Source of the DNA: JAIRNF01 sp031551125
Lineage (GTDB): Bacteria; Bacteroidota; Bacteroidia; Bacteroidales; UBA932
Assembly: GCA_031551125.1 (NCBI GenBank)
Contig: JAVBOB010000010.1
Location: 1-64,000 of the forward strand
Direction of reading: 5' to 3'
Length of the DNA stretch: 64,000 nt
How positions within the stretch are numbered: position 1 is the first letter of the stretch; every line of letters begins with the position of its first letter. The notes below the pieces were generated by a model that made no database searches, was not told the DNA's origin, and saw nothing but the letters and a program-made list of their open reading frames with translations. The position numbers were made by a program, and so were the translations under genes. Below, piece by piece: positions 51,403 through 59,730 of this stretch.

Positions 51403-52902
51403 TTACTTAGCCTTCAATAGTTCATCTGTCATAACATACACCCGCTTTACACGCGCAGCTATGCCTGTAAGCACTTCGTATGATATGGTTCCCAACTTGT
51501 TGGCTATATCGAATACGCTCGGGTTTTCTCCAAAAAGAATAACTTCATCTCCCTCCTTAACATCAAGCCCTGTAATGTCAAGCATACTCAAGTCCATACA
51601 TACGTTTCCGATAGTGGGCGCAAGCTGTCCGTTTACTAGAAACATAGCCCGTCCGTTACCCAGCCTGCGGCTTAACCCATCGGCATATCCAACGGGCATA
51701 ACGGCAATGCGGGTAGGTTTGGTTAGCTCGCCTTTACGACCATAGCCTACGGTTTCGGTAGCGGCCAAATCTTTTATTTGTGTAACAACGCTGCGGAAGG
51801 TAGAAACCACTTGAGTATCTTGCTTACTAACATCGCTCGCTCCGTACATACCTATGCCTAAGCGAACCATATCGAATTGTCCTTCGGAGAAACGTTCTAT
51901 TCCAGCTGAGTTTAGAGCATGACGTATAAAGTCATAACCCAGCTTATTTTTCAGCTGTGTACTAATAATATCAAACGTGCTCAGCTGTTCGCGCGTAAAA
52001 TCATCATGCCGTTCTTCGTCGCTGGCAGCTAAGTGTGTAAAGGCGGATACTACCTTTACGCTGGGATTTTTTTGCAGCAGCTCAATGAGGGAGTCTATAT
52101 CTCTCTTTTCAAACCCCTGTCGGTGCATTCCCGTATCAATCTTAATATGTATAGGGTAACCGTGAAGGTTTAGCCTGTTAGCCGCATCAATAAACGCGTT
52201 TAGCGAACGAAAATTGTGCAGCTCCGGTTCTAGCTGATACTTTACCATCGTATCCAAATGCTCTGTTTCCGGTGTAAGTACAAGTATGGGCATGGTAATA
52301 CCCAGCTCACGTAGTAGTATCCCTTCATCAGCGGCAGCTACGCCAAGATAGCTTACCCCCAAGTGTTGCATAAGGCAGGCTACCTCGTAAGCGCTGGTTC
52401 CGTATGAGAATGCTTTAACCAGAGCAGCCAGCTGCACGCCCGGTTTCAGCTTTGACTGAAAGTAGCGAACGTTATGCGCCATTGCATCTAAGTTAACCTC
52501 AAGAATAGTTTGACGGGTTTTCTTTTCAAACAGGTAGCACAGCTGTTTAAGGTCGGCCGCATCGTAAAGCATAATGTTTTCAGACGTATAGTCTTGCTTA
52601 CGGTAGGCGTCTATAAATGCTTCTTTTGAATCATAGTGCTGCCACTGAAAGCCTTCCACCATTCGGTGCAACGTTCTTCGCTTTCCTATGGTAATAAGGC
52701 GGCTGATGTTGTTTTCTACAAGCGTACAACAGAACGATTCGTTAAGGTATCGCTCATCGGTAGGAATTACTATGGTGTTCGATTGGTTGTTGGGCAGAAT
52801 CCGGAATATAAGCAGGGCGAGTTCCGGTGAATCTTCGGGCTTATCAAGGCTGCACAGAATGGATGTACAGTCACGAATACCCTCTTTCAAAGAAAATTTC
52901 AT
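51403..52902 (-). CDS. alr: Alanine racemase with an N-terminal MurF remnant
   Basis: 499 residues. The C-terminal part (about 131-499) is a full PLP alanine racemase making D-Ala: V-K-A-F-S-Y-G (Lys-163), I-K-I-D-T-G-M-H-R, L-G-I-G-M-Y-G-A and the catalytic Tyr loop near V-G-Y-G-R. Residues 1-130 resemble only the C-terminal ligase domain of MurF (L-E-K-K-T-R-Q-T-I-L-E junction). In most Bacteroidota, MurF and Alr are one fused protein of about 800 residues. Here the MurF N-terminal and ATP-binding domains are missing, so this copy cannot ligate. A separate MurF must exist elsewhere. Confidence 0.85.
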   Translation of the reverse strand: MKFSLKEGIRDCTSILCSLDKPEDSPELALLIFRILPNNQSNTIVIPTDERYLNESFCCTLVENNISRLITIGKRRTLHRMVEGFQWQHYDSKEAFIDAYRKQDYTSENIMLYDAADLKQLCYLFEKKTRQTILEVNLDAMAHNVRYFQSKLKPGVQLAALVKAFSYGTSAYEVACLMQHLGVSYLGVAAADEGILLRELGITMPILVLTPETEHLDTMVKYQLEPELHNFRSLNAFIDAANRLNLHGYPIHIKIDTGMHRQGFEKRDIDSLIELLQKNPSVKVVSAFTHLAASDEERHDDFTREQLSTFDIISTQLKNKLGYDFIRHALNSAGIERFSEGQFDMVRLGIGMYGASDVSKQDTQVVSTFRSVVTQIKDLAATETVGYGRKGELTKPTRIAVMPVGYADGLSRRLGNGRAMFLVNGQLAPTIGNVCMDLSMLDITGLDVKEGDEVILFGENPSVFDIANKLGTISYEVLTGIAARVKRVYVMTDELLKAK

Positions 52903-52970
52903 AGCAAATGTTTTGTTAAGTATAGGTTTATATAAGGGTCTGGGTTAGGGTTTGAGGGAAAGTTAAAGGG

Positions 52971-53540
52971 TTAGGTTTTTACCATAGCCTCGTTAAAACA
53001 TTTTCGGCAAAGCGGCTCGTAGCTGTCCTTTTCACCCAACAGCACTAACTTTTCGCTGTTTGTTAGCCGGTGTGAGTGATGGGCTAAATTGCCGCACCGT
53101 TGGCATATAGCGTGAACTTTGGTAACATATTCTGCCGTGGCCATAAGGTTAGGAATGGGGCCAAACGGCTTACCGGTATAGTCAATGTCCAAACCTGCAA
53201 TAATAACGCGAATACCGCTGTTAGCAAGCTGGTTACACACATCGACCAAGCCCATGTCAAAAAACTGCGCTTCATCAATACCCACAACATCAACATCCGC
53301 CACAAGCAACAGAATGTTACCGGACGCGCTTACGGGTGTTGACATAATAGAGTTGGAATCATGGGATACCACAGCATCTACTTCGTAGCGGGTATCTATG
53401 CTGGGTTTAAATATTTCAACTTTCTGATTGGCTATTTTAGCCCTTTTTAAACGACGGATTAGCTCCTCGGTTTTTCCGGAGAACATAGACCCTACAATAA
53501 TTTCGATTGATCCGGTGGCGCGCGTGCTTTCTAAAAACAT
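52971..53540 (-). CDS. tdk: Thymidine kinase (class II)
   Basis: A 189-residue kinase making dTMP from thymidine. P-loop V-G-S-M-F-S-G-K-T-E-E-L (about 16-27), D-E-A-Q-F-F (about 88-93), lasso loop region and zinc-binding C-Q-R-C / C-R-K-C (about 145 and 176) are in place. Start at M-F-L-E-S-T; the frame is open further upstream through the promoter. It lies 68 bp upstream of alr on the same strand. Confidence 0.95.
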   Translation of the reverse strand: MFLESTRATGSIEIIVGSMFSGKTEELIRRLKRAKIANQKVEIFKPSIDTRYEVDAVVSHDSNSIMSTPVSASGNILLLVADVDVVGIDEAQFFDMGLVDVCNQLANSGIRVIIAGLDIDYTGKPFGPIPNLMATAEYVTKVHAICQRCGNLAHHSHRLTNSEKLVLLGEKDSYEPLCRKCFNEAMVKT

Positions 53541-53561
53541 TTGATTACTTTTGCAGATACA

Positions 53562-53569
53562 CAAAGGTA
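53562..53569 (-). promoter_or_regulatory. -7 promoter element (TACCTTTG) of tdk
   Basis: A TAnnTTTG match on the minus strand, 22 bp before ATG 53540. It rules out the earlier in-frame Met at 53585. Confidence 0.55.
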
Positions 53570-53647
53570 AAAAAATCCCATTCATTTTAAGGGTATTGTT
53601 GAAATGTTTATATGAGCGCCTTGTGGTACTGACTAATAGTATATCAA

Positions 53648-54427
53648 ATGGTAAATTTGGATTTGGCCCTTGCCCGTATAGCTAGAATACAGCTATTAAT
53701 AGAAGGCTGGCAGCATAACGGTAACGCATCAGGAATTGAGCGCAAGATTGTGCTCGACCAACTTTCGGCTCTATATGATGAGCTGGCACTCTTAGAAACG
53801 GGTGTAGTACAGGTAGCTGTTGAAAGCAAGGAGAAGCGAGCAAAAAAGACGGATACCGTTAAGACGGAACAAGCAGTAGAGCCCATTGTGCAAGTGGTGG
53901 AACCTGTAGAAAAAGAACAGGTTGTAGAACCTGTTGTACAAGTGGTAGAAGAGATAAAAGAGCCTAAGCTTGAAAAGAAAATAGCTGAAGTTCCTGAAGA
54001 AAAGGTTGCCGTAGTTGAGAAGAAAGAGGAGAGTCCCAAGCTTGAAAAAGAAGAAAAAAAGATAGATAGTAAACCACAAGAACAACACGCAACAGTCAAA
54101 CCAAAAGTGGACGTTAGGCTTGGAGAGCAGCTGAATAACAGTCGCAAATCTTTATATGATAGTTTTGGTACCCGTGATGATGATAGCGCAACTAAGCTGG
54201 CAGGGATAAAAAACCTTCCACGAGCAATAGGCTTAAATGATCGGTTTTTATTTACCAAAGAACTCTTCGACGGCAACCATGAGCTGTTTAAAAAAACGAT
54301 AGATGCGCTTAACAGCTGTGAAACTATTGAGGAAGCCTTTGTACATATTCACCAAAATTTTCAATGGAGTGATGATAACCCTGTGGTAAAGCAGCTGGTA
54401 TTGTTACTTCGTCGTCGTTTTTCATAA
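53648..54427 (+). CDS. Charged-linker protein of unknown function
   Basis: 259 residues. A helical N-terminal segment (1-55) and a C-terminal domain (about 175-259, with I-G-L-N-D-R-F-L-F-T-K-E-L-F-D-G-N) are joined by a Lys/Glu/Val-rich linker with the repeated E-P-V-x-Q-V-V-E (about 76-160). The C-terminal segment is conserved in Bacteroidota proteins of unknown function. No signal peptide or membrane helix. It is followed by rsmI at 6 bp and probably shares a transcript. The linker gives a low-complexity antisense frame that is not a gene. Confidence 0.7.
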   Translation: MVNLDLALARIARIQLLIEGWQHNGNASGIERKIVLDQLSALYDELALLETGVVQVAVESKEKRAKKTDTVKTEQAVEPIVQVVEPVEKEQVVEPVVQVVEEIKEPKLEKKIAEVPEEKVAVVEKKEESPKLEKEEKKIDSKPQEQHATVKPKVDVRLGEQLNNSRKSLYDSFGTRDDDSATKLAGIKNLPRAIGLNDRFLFTKELFDGNHELFKKTIDALNSCETIEEAFVHIHQNFQWSDDNPVVKQLVLLLRRRFS

Positions 54428-54433
54428 ATACGT

Positions 54434-55153
54434 ATGGGTAAGCTGTACATTGTCCCAACGCCTATCGGTAACCTGGAGGATATGACCTACAGAGCTGTAC
54501 GAGTGTTGTCGGAGGCAGATGTTGTACTTGCTGAAGATACGCGTACTTCGTCCGTATTACTTCATCATTACGGTATAGCGGCAAAGATGGTTTCTCACCA
54601 TAAGTTTAATGAGCATAAGACCGCGAGCGTGGTTGCGGATAAAATAGCAATGGGGCAAACCGTTGCTCTACTTTCCGATGCGGGAACGCCGGGTATTTCC
54701 GACCCCGGTTTTTTACTTGTTCGCACTTGTTTAGAGAAGGGAGTGGAGGTTGAATGCCTACCCGGAGCAACAGCGCTGATTCCGGCCTTGGTCAACTCCG
54801 GTTTGCCTTGTGATAGGTTTACATTCGAAGGCTTTTTACCTCAAAAAAAAGGTAGGCAAAAGCGAATAGGTTTGCTGAAAGATGAGGAGCGGACAATGGT
54901 TTTTTACGAATCGCCCTACCGTTTGCTAAAAACTTTGGCTCAGCTGGCGGAGGTGTTCGGGACTGACAGGAGAGCATGCGTTTCACGTGAGCTTAGCAAG
55001 CTGCATGAGGAAAATGCGAGAGGCTCATTGGCAGAGCTAGTCTCTCATTTTACCCAAAAAGGTGTTAAAGGAGAAATTGTGCTGGTGGTCGAAGGGAAGC
55101 CAAGCAAGAGAAGGGCTGAAGTTGACGAAAACGAAGAAGAACAGACGGAGTAA
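54434..55153 (+). CDS. rsmI: 16S rRNA (cytidine-1402-2'-O)-methyltransferase
   Basis: A 239-residue tetrapyrrole-methylase-fold enzyme modifying C1402 in the ribosomal P site. Signatures: V-P-T-P-I-G-N-L-E-D (7-16), A-E-D-T-R (33-37), L-S-D-A-G-T-P-G-I-S-D-P-G (78-90) and L-P-G-A-T-A (about 108-113). The charged Glu/Lys-rich C-terminal tail (last 15 residues) is short of the extra domain seen in some homologues. It lies 6 bp after the charged-linker gene. Confidence 0.95.
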   Translation: MGKLYIVPTPIGNLEDMTYRAVRVLSEADVVLAEDTRTSSVLLHHYGIAAKMVSHHKFNEHKTASVVADKIAMGQTVALLSDAGTPGISDPGFLLVRTCLEKGVEVECLPGATALIPALVNSGLPCDRFTFEGFLPQKKGRQKRIGLLKDEERTMVFYESPYRLLKTLAQLAEVFGTDRRACVSRELSKLHEENARGSLAELVSHFTQKGVKGEIVLVVEGKPSKRRAEVDENEEEQTE

Positions 55154-55312
55154 GGAGCAAAGAGTAAAGACAAAGAGCCTGTATCGCATCTTTGCTCTAT
55201 AAATCTTTGTTCATAGCTATGAAACCCATATTTTCACTATATTGCGCATTATAAATCCATTAATCATGAACATTGCATCTGATCTAAATATGAAAATCAA
55301 AAAAATAAACAG

Positions 55313-55933
55313 ATGAAAAATATTCTTTTTGTTTTACTGGCAGCTATCGTTTCAATTCCTTCTTTTGCTCAAAAGAATGAGTACGGTGAGATGCGAGATG
55401 AGGTACTGTACCTGAATAACGGTATTACTATAAAAAAGGGAATGCAGCTGGAGATAAACGGTCCTTCGGGAGAAGATGCCTATTTTGTGTATCTTTTCCA
55501 TGCGCCTGAAAACTTGTTTGACGATGTTAAGGTGAAGCTGACAAAACGAGCAGAGCCCTACAACTCAAAAAGAACGGTAACCGTTAGAAAGATTAAGTTT
55601 GCAGAGGATAAGGACTCGCAAGGTGGCAAATGGATTGTGAGGGTGCGTGATGGTAGGAAGACGGACTTCATGTGTGATATTGTACCGGCATTGAATATAG
55701 GTGAAATTTCAACAGTATCGGCAGGTGGTGTTGTTATACCTGTGCCTGCAGCGGCTCCGGTAACAGCCACTGATAATAATGCTACAAGCCCCAATGCCAA
55801 ACCGGGTAAGAATGATGGTGCTCTTCCTGTAGGCGTGGCTGATGAGCTGCTCAAGCTAAAGCAGCTTATGGACGATGGTATAATTACCAAAGAAGAGTTC
55901 GAATCGCAAAAGAAAAAGCTGTTGGAAAGATAG
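55313..55933 (+). CDS. Secreted protein with C-terminal SHOCT domain
   Basis: 206 residues. A signal peptide spans 1-19 (ending I-P-S-F-A-Q). The middle domain is beta-rich, about 20-130, followed by an Ala/Pro/Asn linker. Residues about 174-206 (A-D-E-L-L-K-L-K-Q-L-M-D-D-G-I-I-T-K-E-E-F) form a SHOCT motif, a short helical hairpin found in many exported proteins and thought to promote oligomerisation. Specific role unknown. A CATTGCGAG repeat follows 12 bp after the stop. Confidence 0.75.
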   Translation: MKNILFVLLAAIVSIPSFAQKNEYGEMRDEVLYLNNGITIKKGMQLEINGPSGEDAYFVYLFHAPENLFDDVKVKLTKRAEPYNSKRTVTVRKIKFAEDKDSQGGKWIVRVRDGRKTDFMCDIVPALNIGEISTVSAGGVVIPVPAAAPVTATDNNATSPNAKPGKNDGALPVGVADELLKLKQLMDDGIITKEEFESQKKKLLER

Positions 55934-55945
55934 TTTAATTTATAG

Positions 55946-56000
55946 CGTCATTGCGAGCGAAGCGAAGTAATCTTTTCAATAAGTATGGATTGTTTCGCTT
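55946..56000. repeat. CATTGCGAG palindromic repeat, copy 5 (degraded)
   Basis: CGTCATTGCGAGCGAAGCGA and AGTAATCTT on the left match the family. The right arm (GGATTGTTTCGCTTTG) is weak. Confidence 0.7.
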
Positions 56001-56039
56001 TGTTTATTATGAACAAAGTATTATGGTTGATTGCCAAAT

Positions 56040-56215
56040 ACTATATTCAACAACCATAAGTTGAAGCCCTAACGGGCTACATGATATTTGCAAAATACTA
56101 TTGATATTGTTTCCCTACGGGAAATATCATTAGACCGTAGGTCTTGTATATCAATAGAAATGTATTTGACATATCAATTTTAGGGTTGTCCGTAGGACAT
56201 TAACGGGGCTTTTAT
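56040..56215. repeat. GTAGGG / TATCAATAG repeat cluster
   Basis: Units GCCCTAACGGGCT, CTATTGATATTGTTTCCCTA with CGGGAAA, GACCGTAGGTC, TATATCAATAGAAATG and TGTCCGTAGGACA match the cluster at 20713-20940. Together with the CATTGCGAG copy they fill the 310-bp spacer 55934-56243. No gene is seen. Confidence 0.75.
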
Positions 56216-56243
56216 CCGATAGTCATTTATTAGAACATATAAA

Positions 56244-57185
56244 ATGAAAATAGTATTTCTTGATGCCTCTACCTTAGGTGATAATGTATCGCTAGACCCT
56301 ATACGGAAACAAGGAGAGCTGCTATGTTATCCCAACACAAAGCGTGATGAGGCGGTTGAGCGGTTACAGGGCGCCGATATTGCTATTGTGAATAAAACAA
56401 AAATCACAAAAGAGCTGATTGATGCCTGTCCGCAGCTTAAGCTGGTATGCGTTGCCGCTACGGGTATGAATAACGTTGATTTGGAGTATGCTGCACAAAA
56501 GGGCATTCCGGTTAAGAATGTTGCCGATTACTCAACCGATAGCGTTGCACAGGTTACGTTCAGCTTAGTGTTGGGCTTACTCAACAAGGTGTGTGCTTTT
56601 GATGATTACGTGAAAAGCGGTCGCTACTCCAAAGGTGATATTTTTTCCTACATGGGTGTAGAGCATACCGAGTTGGCCGGAAAGCGTTATGGTATTATCG
56701 GTATGGGTAATATTGGGAAAAAAGTAGCCGCTATTGCAACCGCATTTGGTTGCGAGGTAGTTTACTATTCAACATCAGGTAAAAACGATTCGGCAGCTCA
56801 GTACAAGCGGTTGTCGTTGGATGAATTGCTGAAAACATCGGATATCGTATCCGTACATGCCCCGCTAAACGAGCAAACTAACGGTTTACTTGCTATGACT
56901 CAGCTAAAGCAAATGAAGCCAACAGCAATACTGGTAAATGTTGGCCGCGGAGGTATTGTAAACGAGCAGGATTTGGTAACCGCTTTGGAGCAAAATACTA
57001 TTGCCGGATGCGGGTTAGACGTGTTTACTAAAGAACCTTTACCTGCCGATCATCCCTTGCTGACAACTGCGGCTAAAAATAAATTATTGCTTCTCCCTCA
57101 TATTGGTTGGGCTAGCGTAGAAGCACGCGTTCGCTTGGTTGAACGTATAGCGAAAAATATAGAAGCGTTTAAAGCAGATCGTTAG
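56244..57185 (+). CDS. D-2-hydroxyacid dehydrogenase
   Basis: A 313-residue NAD-dependent dehydrogenase of the D-isomer family. Nucleotide motif G-M-G-N-I-G-K-K-V (about 151-159), the N-V-G-R-G-G-I-V (about 232-239, catalytic Arg), the Glu in D-V-F-T-K-E-P-L and the His in L-L-P-H-I-G-W (about 288-294) form the active site. Closest in motif layout to glycerate or hydroxypyruvate reductases. It could interconvert 2-oxoacids and D-2-hydroxyacids; exact substrate unknown. Convergent with the cysteine-dioxygenase-like gene, 6 bp away. Confidence 0.9.
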   Translation: MKIVFLDASTLGDNVSLDPIRKQGELLCYPNTKRDEAVERLQGADIAIVNKTKITKELIDACPQLKLVCVAATGMNNVDLEYAAQKGIPVKNVADYSTDSVAQVTFSLVLGLLNKVCAFDDYVKSGRYSKGDIFSYMGVEHTELAGKRYGIIGMGNIGKKVAAIATAFGCEVVYYSTSGKNDSAAQYKRLSLDELLKTSDIVSVHAPLNEQTNGLLAMTQLKQMKPTAILVNVGRGGIVNEQDLVTALEQNTIAGCGLDVFTKEPLPADHPLLTTAAKNKLLLLPHIGWASVEARVRLVERIAKNIEAFKADR

Positions 57186-57191
57186 CTTATT

Positions 57192-57710
57192 TTAGGGCTG
57201 ACAGGTAAATACGTTGCCCATGCGTGCATCGGCTGAGTATATGTGAAGGCTGTGTGCATTGTCAGACACGCAGGTTAGCCGGTGTATATGGTTATCGAAT
57301 CTGCCAACTTTTCCAATGGCAAAAAAGCTATCTCCGGCACGCGCTACATATTCGTTTAGCTTCACGCATTCTCCGTTTTCATTCAGCTTAAACCCTTCAA
57401 TCAGCAGCTCACCGCTGAGTATAGTGTAGGAGGCAAACTGAGGATGTCCGTGTATAGATGTATGGTTGCCTTTTTGCCAGCTCATTACTAAGGCTTCCCA
57501 ACCGGATCGCTCATCTTGGCCAATATAGTTACGAACGTAGCTTTCGGCAAAGCGCTGAAAATCGTTTGGGTTCCATCTGGTGGTAAAATCAAGAGCGTGC
57601 TTCTTTATAGTAGAACCAAGGGCATTTCCCATTGGCAGTTTGGTAGTTAGCTTTATTAGCTCGTTAAAGTAGCCTTCATATCCGGCTACATATAGAGATT
57701 CTTTTGTCAT
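57192..57710 (-). CDS. Cysteine-dioxygenase-like cupin
   Basis: A 172-residue cupin. M-S-W-Q-K-G-N-H-T-S-I-H-G-H (about 79-92) supplies the H-x-H iron ligands and the third His lies in D-N-A-H-S-L-H-I-Y-S (about 148-157). This resembles type-I cysteine dioxygenases, which oxidise cysteine to cysteine sulfinate. Related thiol dioxygenases use other substrates, so specificity is tentative. It is divergent from ygiQ. Confidence 0.75.
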   Translation of the reverse strand: MTKESLYVAGYEGYFNELIKLTTKLPMGNALGSTIKKHALDFTTRWNPNDFQRFAESYVRNYIGQDERSGWEALVMSWQKGNHTSIHGHPQFASYTILSGELLIEGFKLNENGECVKLNEYVARAGDSFFAIGKVGRFDNHIHRLTCVSDNAHSLHIYSADARMGNVFTCQP

Positions 57711-57781
57711 ATTTATGGTAGAGAGCTATAAGGCTCAGGTAATTATTCGCGGGTAAAATTAGAATAAATAGGTGGAGCTCA

Positions 57782-57813
57782 CAAATGTAAGTTAGCTTAA
57801 GTAGCGTTATCAA
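57782..57813 (-). promoter_or_regulatory. Promoter of the cysteine-dioxygenase-like gene
   Basis: On the minus strand TTG (57811-57813), 21-nt spacer and TACATTTG (57782-57789), 72 bp before the start. Confidence 0.55.
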
Positions 57814-57858
57814 CCCATGTAAAAGGTTTTGAAAAGTTTTTCTAAACAAATTTTCTTG

Positions 57859-57866
57859 TACGTTTG
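57859..57866 (+). promoter_or_regulatory. -7 promoter element (TACGTTTG) of ygiQ
   Basis: A TAnnTTTG match 21 bp before the ygiQ start. Confidence 0.5.
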
Positions 57867-57887
57867 CACTTGATTTGTAAAAGCTGA

Positions 57888-59645
57888 ATGTTGCAGAGTA
57901 AACATATATCACCCTTTCTTCCCACATCAAAAAAGGAGCTGGAACAGCTGGGTTGGGATTACGTTGATGTTATTCTCTTTAGCGGAGATGCCTACGTTGA
58001 TCACCCTTCTTTTGGTACGGCAGTTATTGGAAGGGTATTGGAACGAGAAGGTTATAGGGTAGCTATTGTTCCCCAACCAAACTGGCGTGATGATTTGCGT
58101 GATTTCAAGAAGTTAGGCAAGCCACGCTTGTTTTTTGGCGTATCCGGCGGTTGTATGGATAGCATGGTAAACCACTATACCGCTAACAAACGGCTACGTA
58201 GTGATGATGCCTATACGCCGGATGATAAAGCCGGAAATCGTCCTGACTATGCGGTTATGGTATATTGTAACATTATTAAGCAGCTATATCCGGATGTGCC
58301 TCTAATTATTGGCGGTATTGAAGCATCGCTCAGACGGCTTACACACTACGACTACTGGCAAGATAAGCTTAAGCCTTCTATTCTTATAGAAAGCAAGGCC
58401 GATATGCTTATATATGGAATGGGGGAGAAGCCTGTTGTTGAGCTGGCCACTCGTTTACGAGAGGGTGAAGCAATTTTTGAAATTCGGGATATTAAGCAAA
58501 CAGCATACCTTGCTACCAAAGAGGTTGCTAAAGCCTTTCCTACTGATGGTTTGTTGCGTTTGCATACATACGAAGAGTGTGTGGCAAGCAAGAAAAAATT
58601 TGCCGAAAACTTTAAACGTATAGAGGAAGAATCGAATAAGATGCAGGCCGCTACAATTGTTGAGGCTGTGGGCAGTAACGCGGTAGTCGTAAATCCTCCA
58701 TACCCATACATGAGCGAGGAAGAGATAGACTCTTCTTTCGATTTACCCTATACAAGACTTCCACATTATAGATATAAAGATAAGCGTATTCCTGCCTTTG
58801 ATATGATTAAGCATTCCATTACCTTACATCGGGGATGCTTTGGCGGGTGTAGCTTTTGCACCATTTCCGCACATCAGGGTAAACAGGTGTCCAGTCGTTC
58901 AGAAGCCTCTATTATGAAAGAGGTTGAGGCGGTTGTAAGTATGCCTGATTTTAAAGGATACATTAGCGATATTGGCGGGCCATCAGCTAACATGTATGGG
59001 CTAAAAGGCAAGAATGAAAAGGTGTGCATGAGCTGTAAACGTCCCTCATGCTTACATCCGTTGGTATGTAAGAATTTGGATACAGATCTTAGCCGGCTAA
59101 CCGCATTGTACAAAAAGGTGAACGCTCACTCAAAAGTAAAGAAAGCCTTTGTGGGCAGCGGCGTTCGTTACGATATATTTTTAGATGCGGAGGGATTTAC
59201 TACTAAAAGTGGTGAAGCCTACTTTAAGGAGCTAATGCGTGGACACGTATCAGGGCGATTGAAGGTAGCTCCGGAGCATACATCGGAGCGGGTGTTGTAT
59301 GCTGTCCGAAAACCCTCATTCAAGTCTTTCGAGAGCTTTAAAAGGGTATTTGATAAGCAAAACAGGGAAGAGAATCTGAAGCTACAGCTAATTCCATACT
59401 TTATTTCCAGCCTTCCGTACTGTACAAATACCGATATGCAGCAGCTGGCGGTTATTGTTGAACGGTTAAACTTCCATTTGGAACAAGTGCAAGACTTTAC
59501 CCCAACACCTATGACCTTGGCTTCGACTATTTATTACAGTAGTATAGACCCCTATACCAACGAACCTTGTTATGCTGCTAAAACGAGAGAGGAGAAGCAA
59601 AAGCAGCTGGGGTACTTTTTCAAGTATAGGCAGCGGTTGAAGTAG
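57888..59645 (+). CDS. ygiQ: YgiQ-family radical SAM protein
   Basis: 585 residues. The N-terminal domain (about 1-290) has V-D-V-I-L-F-S-G-D-A-Y-V-D-H-P-S-F-G and the Rossmann-like part with I-I-G-G-I-E-A-S-L-R-R-L-T-H. The radical SAM cluster C-F-G-G-C-S-F-C lies at about 312-319. A Cys-rich insert (C-M-S-C-K-R-P-S-C, about 384-392) suggests an auxiliary cluster. The family's reaction is not established. It is single-gene, ending at a bidirectional terminator shared with dnaK. Confidence 0.92.
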   Translation: MLQSKHISPFLPTSKKELEQLGWDYVDVILFSGDAYVDHPSFGTAVIGRVLEREGYRVAIVPQPNWRDDLRDFKKLGKPRLFFGVSGGCMDSMVNHYTANKRLRSDDAYTPDDKAGNRPDYAVMVYCNIIKQLYPDVPLIIGGIEASLRRLTHYDYWQDKLKPSILIESKADMLIYGMGEKPVVELATRLREGEAIFEIRDIKQTAYLATKEVAKAFPTDGLLRLHTYEECVASKKKFAENFKRIEEESNKMQAATIVEAVGSNAVVVNPPYPYMSEEEIDSSFDLPYTRLPHYRYKDKRIPAFDMIKHSITLHRGCFGGCSFCTISAHQGKQVSSRSEASIMKEVEAVVSMPDFKGYISDIGGPSANMYGLKGKNEKVCMSCKRPSCLHPLVCKNLDTDLSRLTALYKKVNAHSKVKKAFVGSGVRYDIFLDAEGFTTKSGEAYFKELMRGHVSGRLKVAPEHTSERVLYAVRKPSFKSFESFKRVFDKQNREENLKLQLIPYFISSLPYCTNTDMQQLAVIVERLNFHLEQVQDFTPTPMTLASTIYYSSIDPYTNEPCYAAKTREEKQKQLGYFFKYRQRLK

Positions 59646-59674
59646 GCTTAATTAGGTTTGTATAAAGACCATAA

Positions 59675-59707
59675 AAAATCCGCAATAGTAGTACTACTGC
59701 GGATTTT
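59675..59707. terminator. Bidirectional terminator between ygiQ and dnaK
   Basis: Stem AAAATCCGCA / TGCGGATTTT with an inner AGTAGTACTACT palindrome, T-run on both sides (TTTTCTTTT on plus, ATTTTTTAT on minus). Confidence 0.75.
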
Positions 59708-59730
59708 CTTTTATCGCTTGAGTGAACAAA

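Noticed and set aside
53644..54276. 210-codon minus-strand Ser/Thr-rich frame
   Set aside because: It is the complement of the Lys/Glu/Val-rich linker of the charged-linker protein, so the composition is an artefact.
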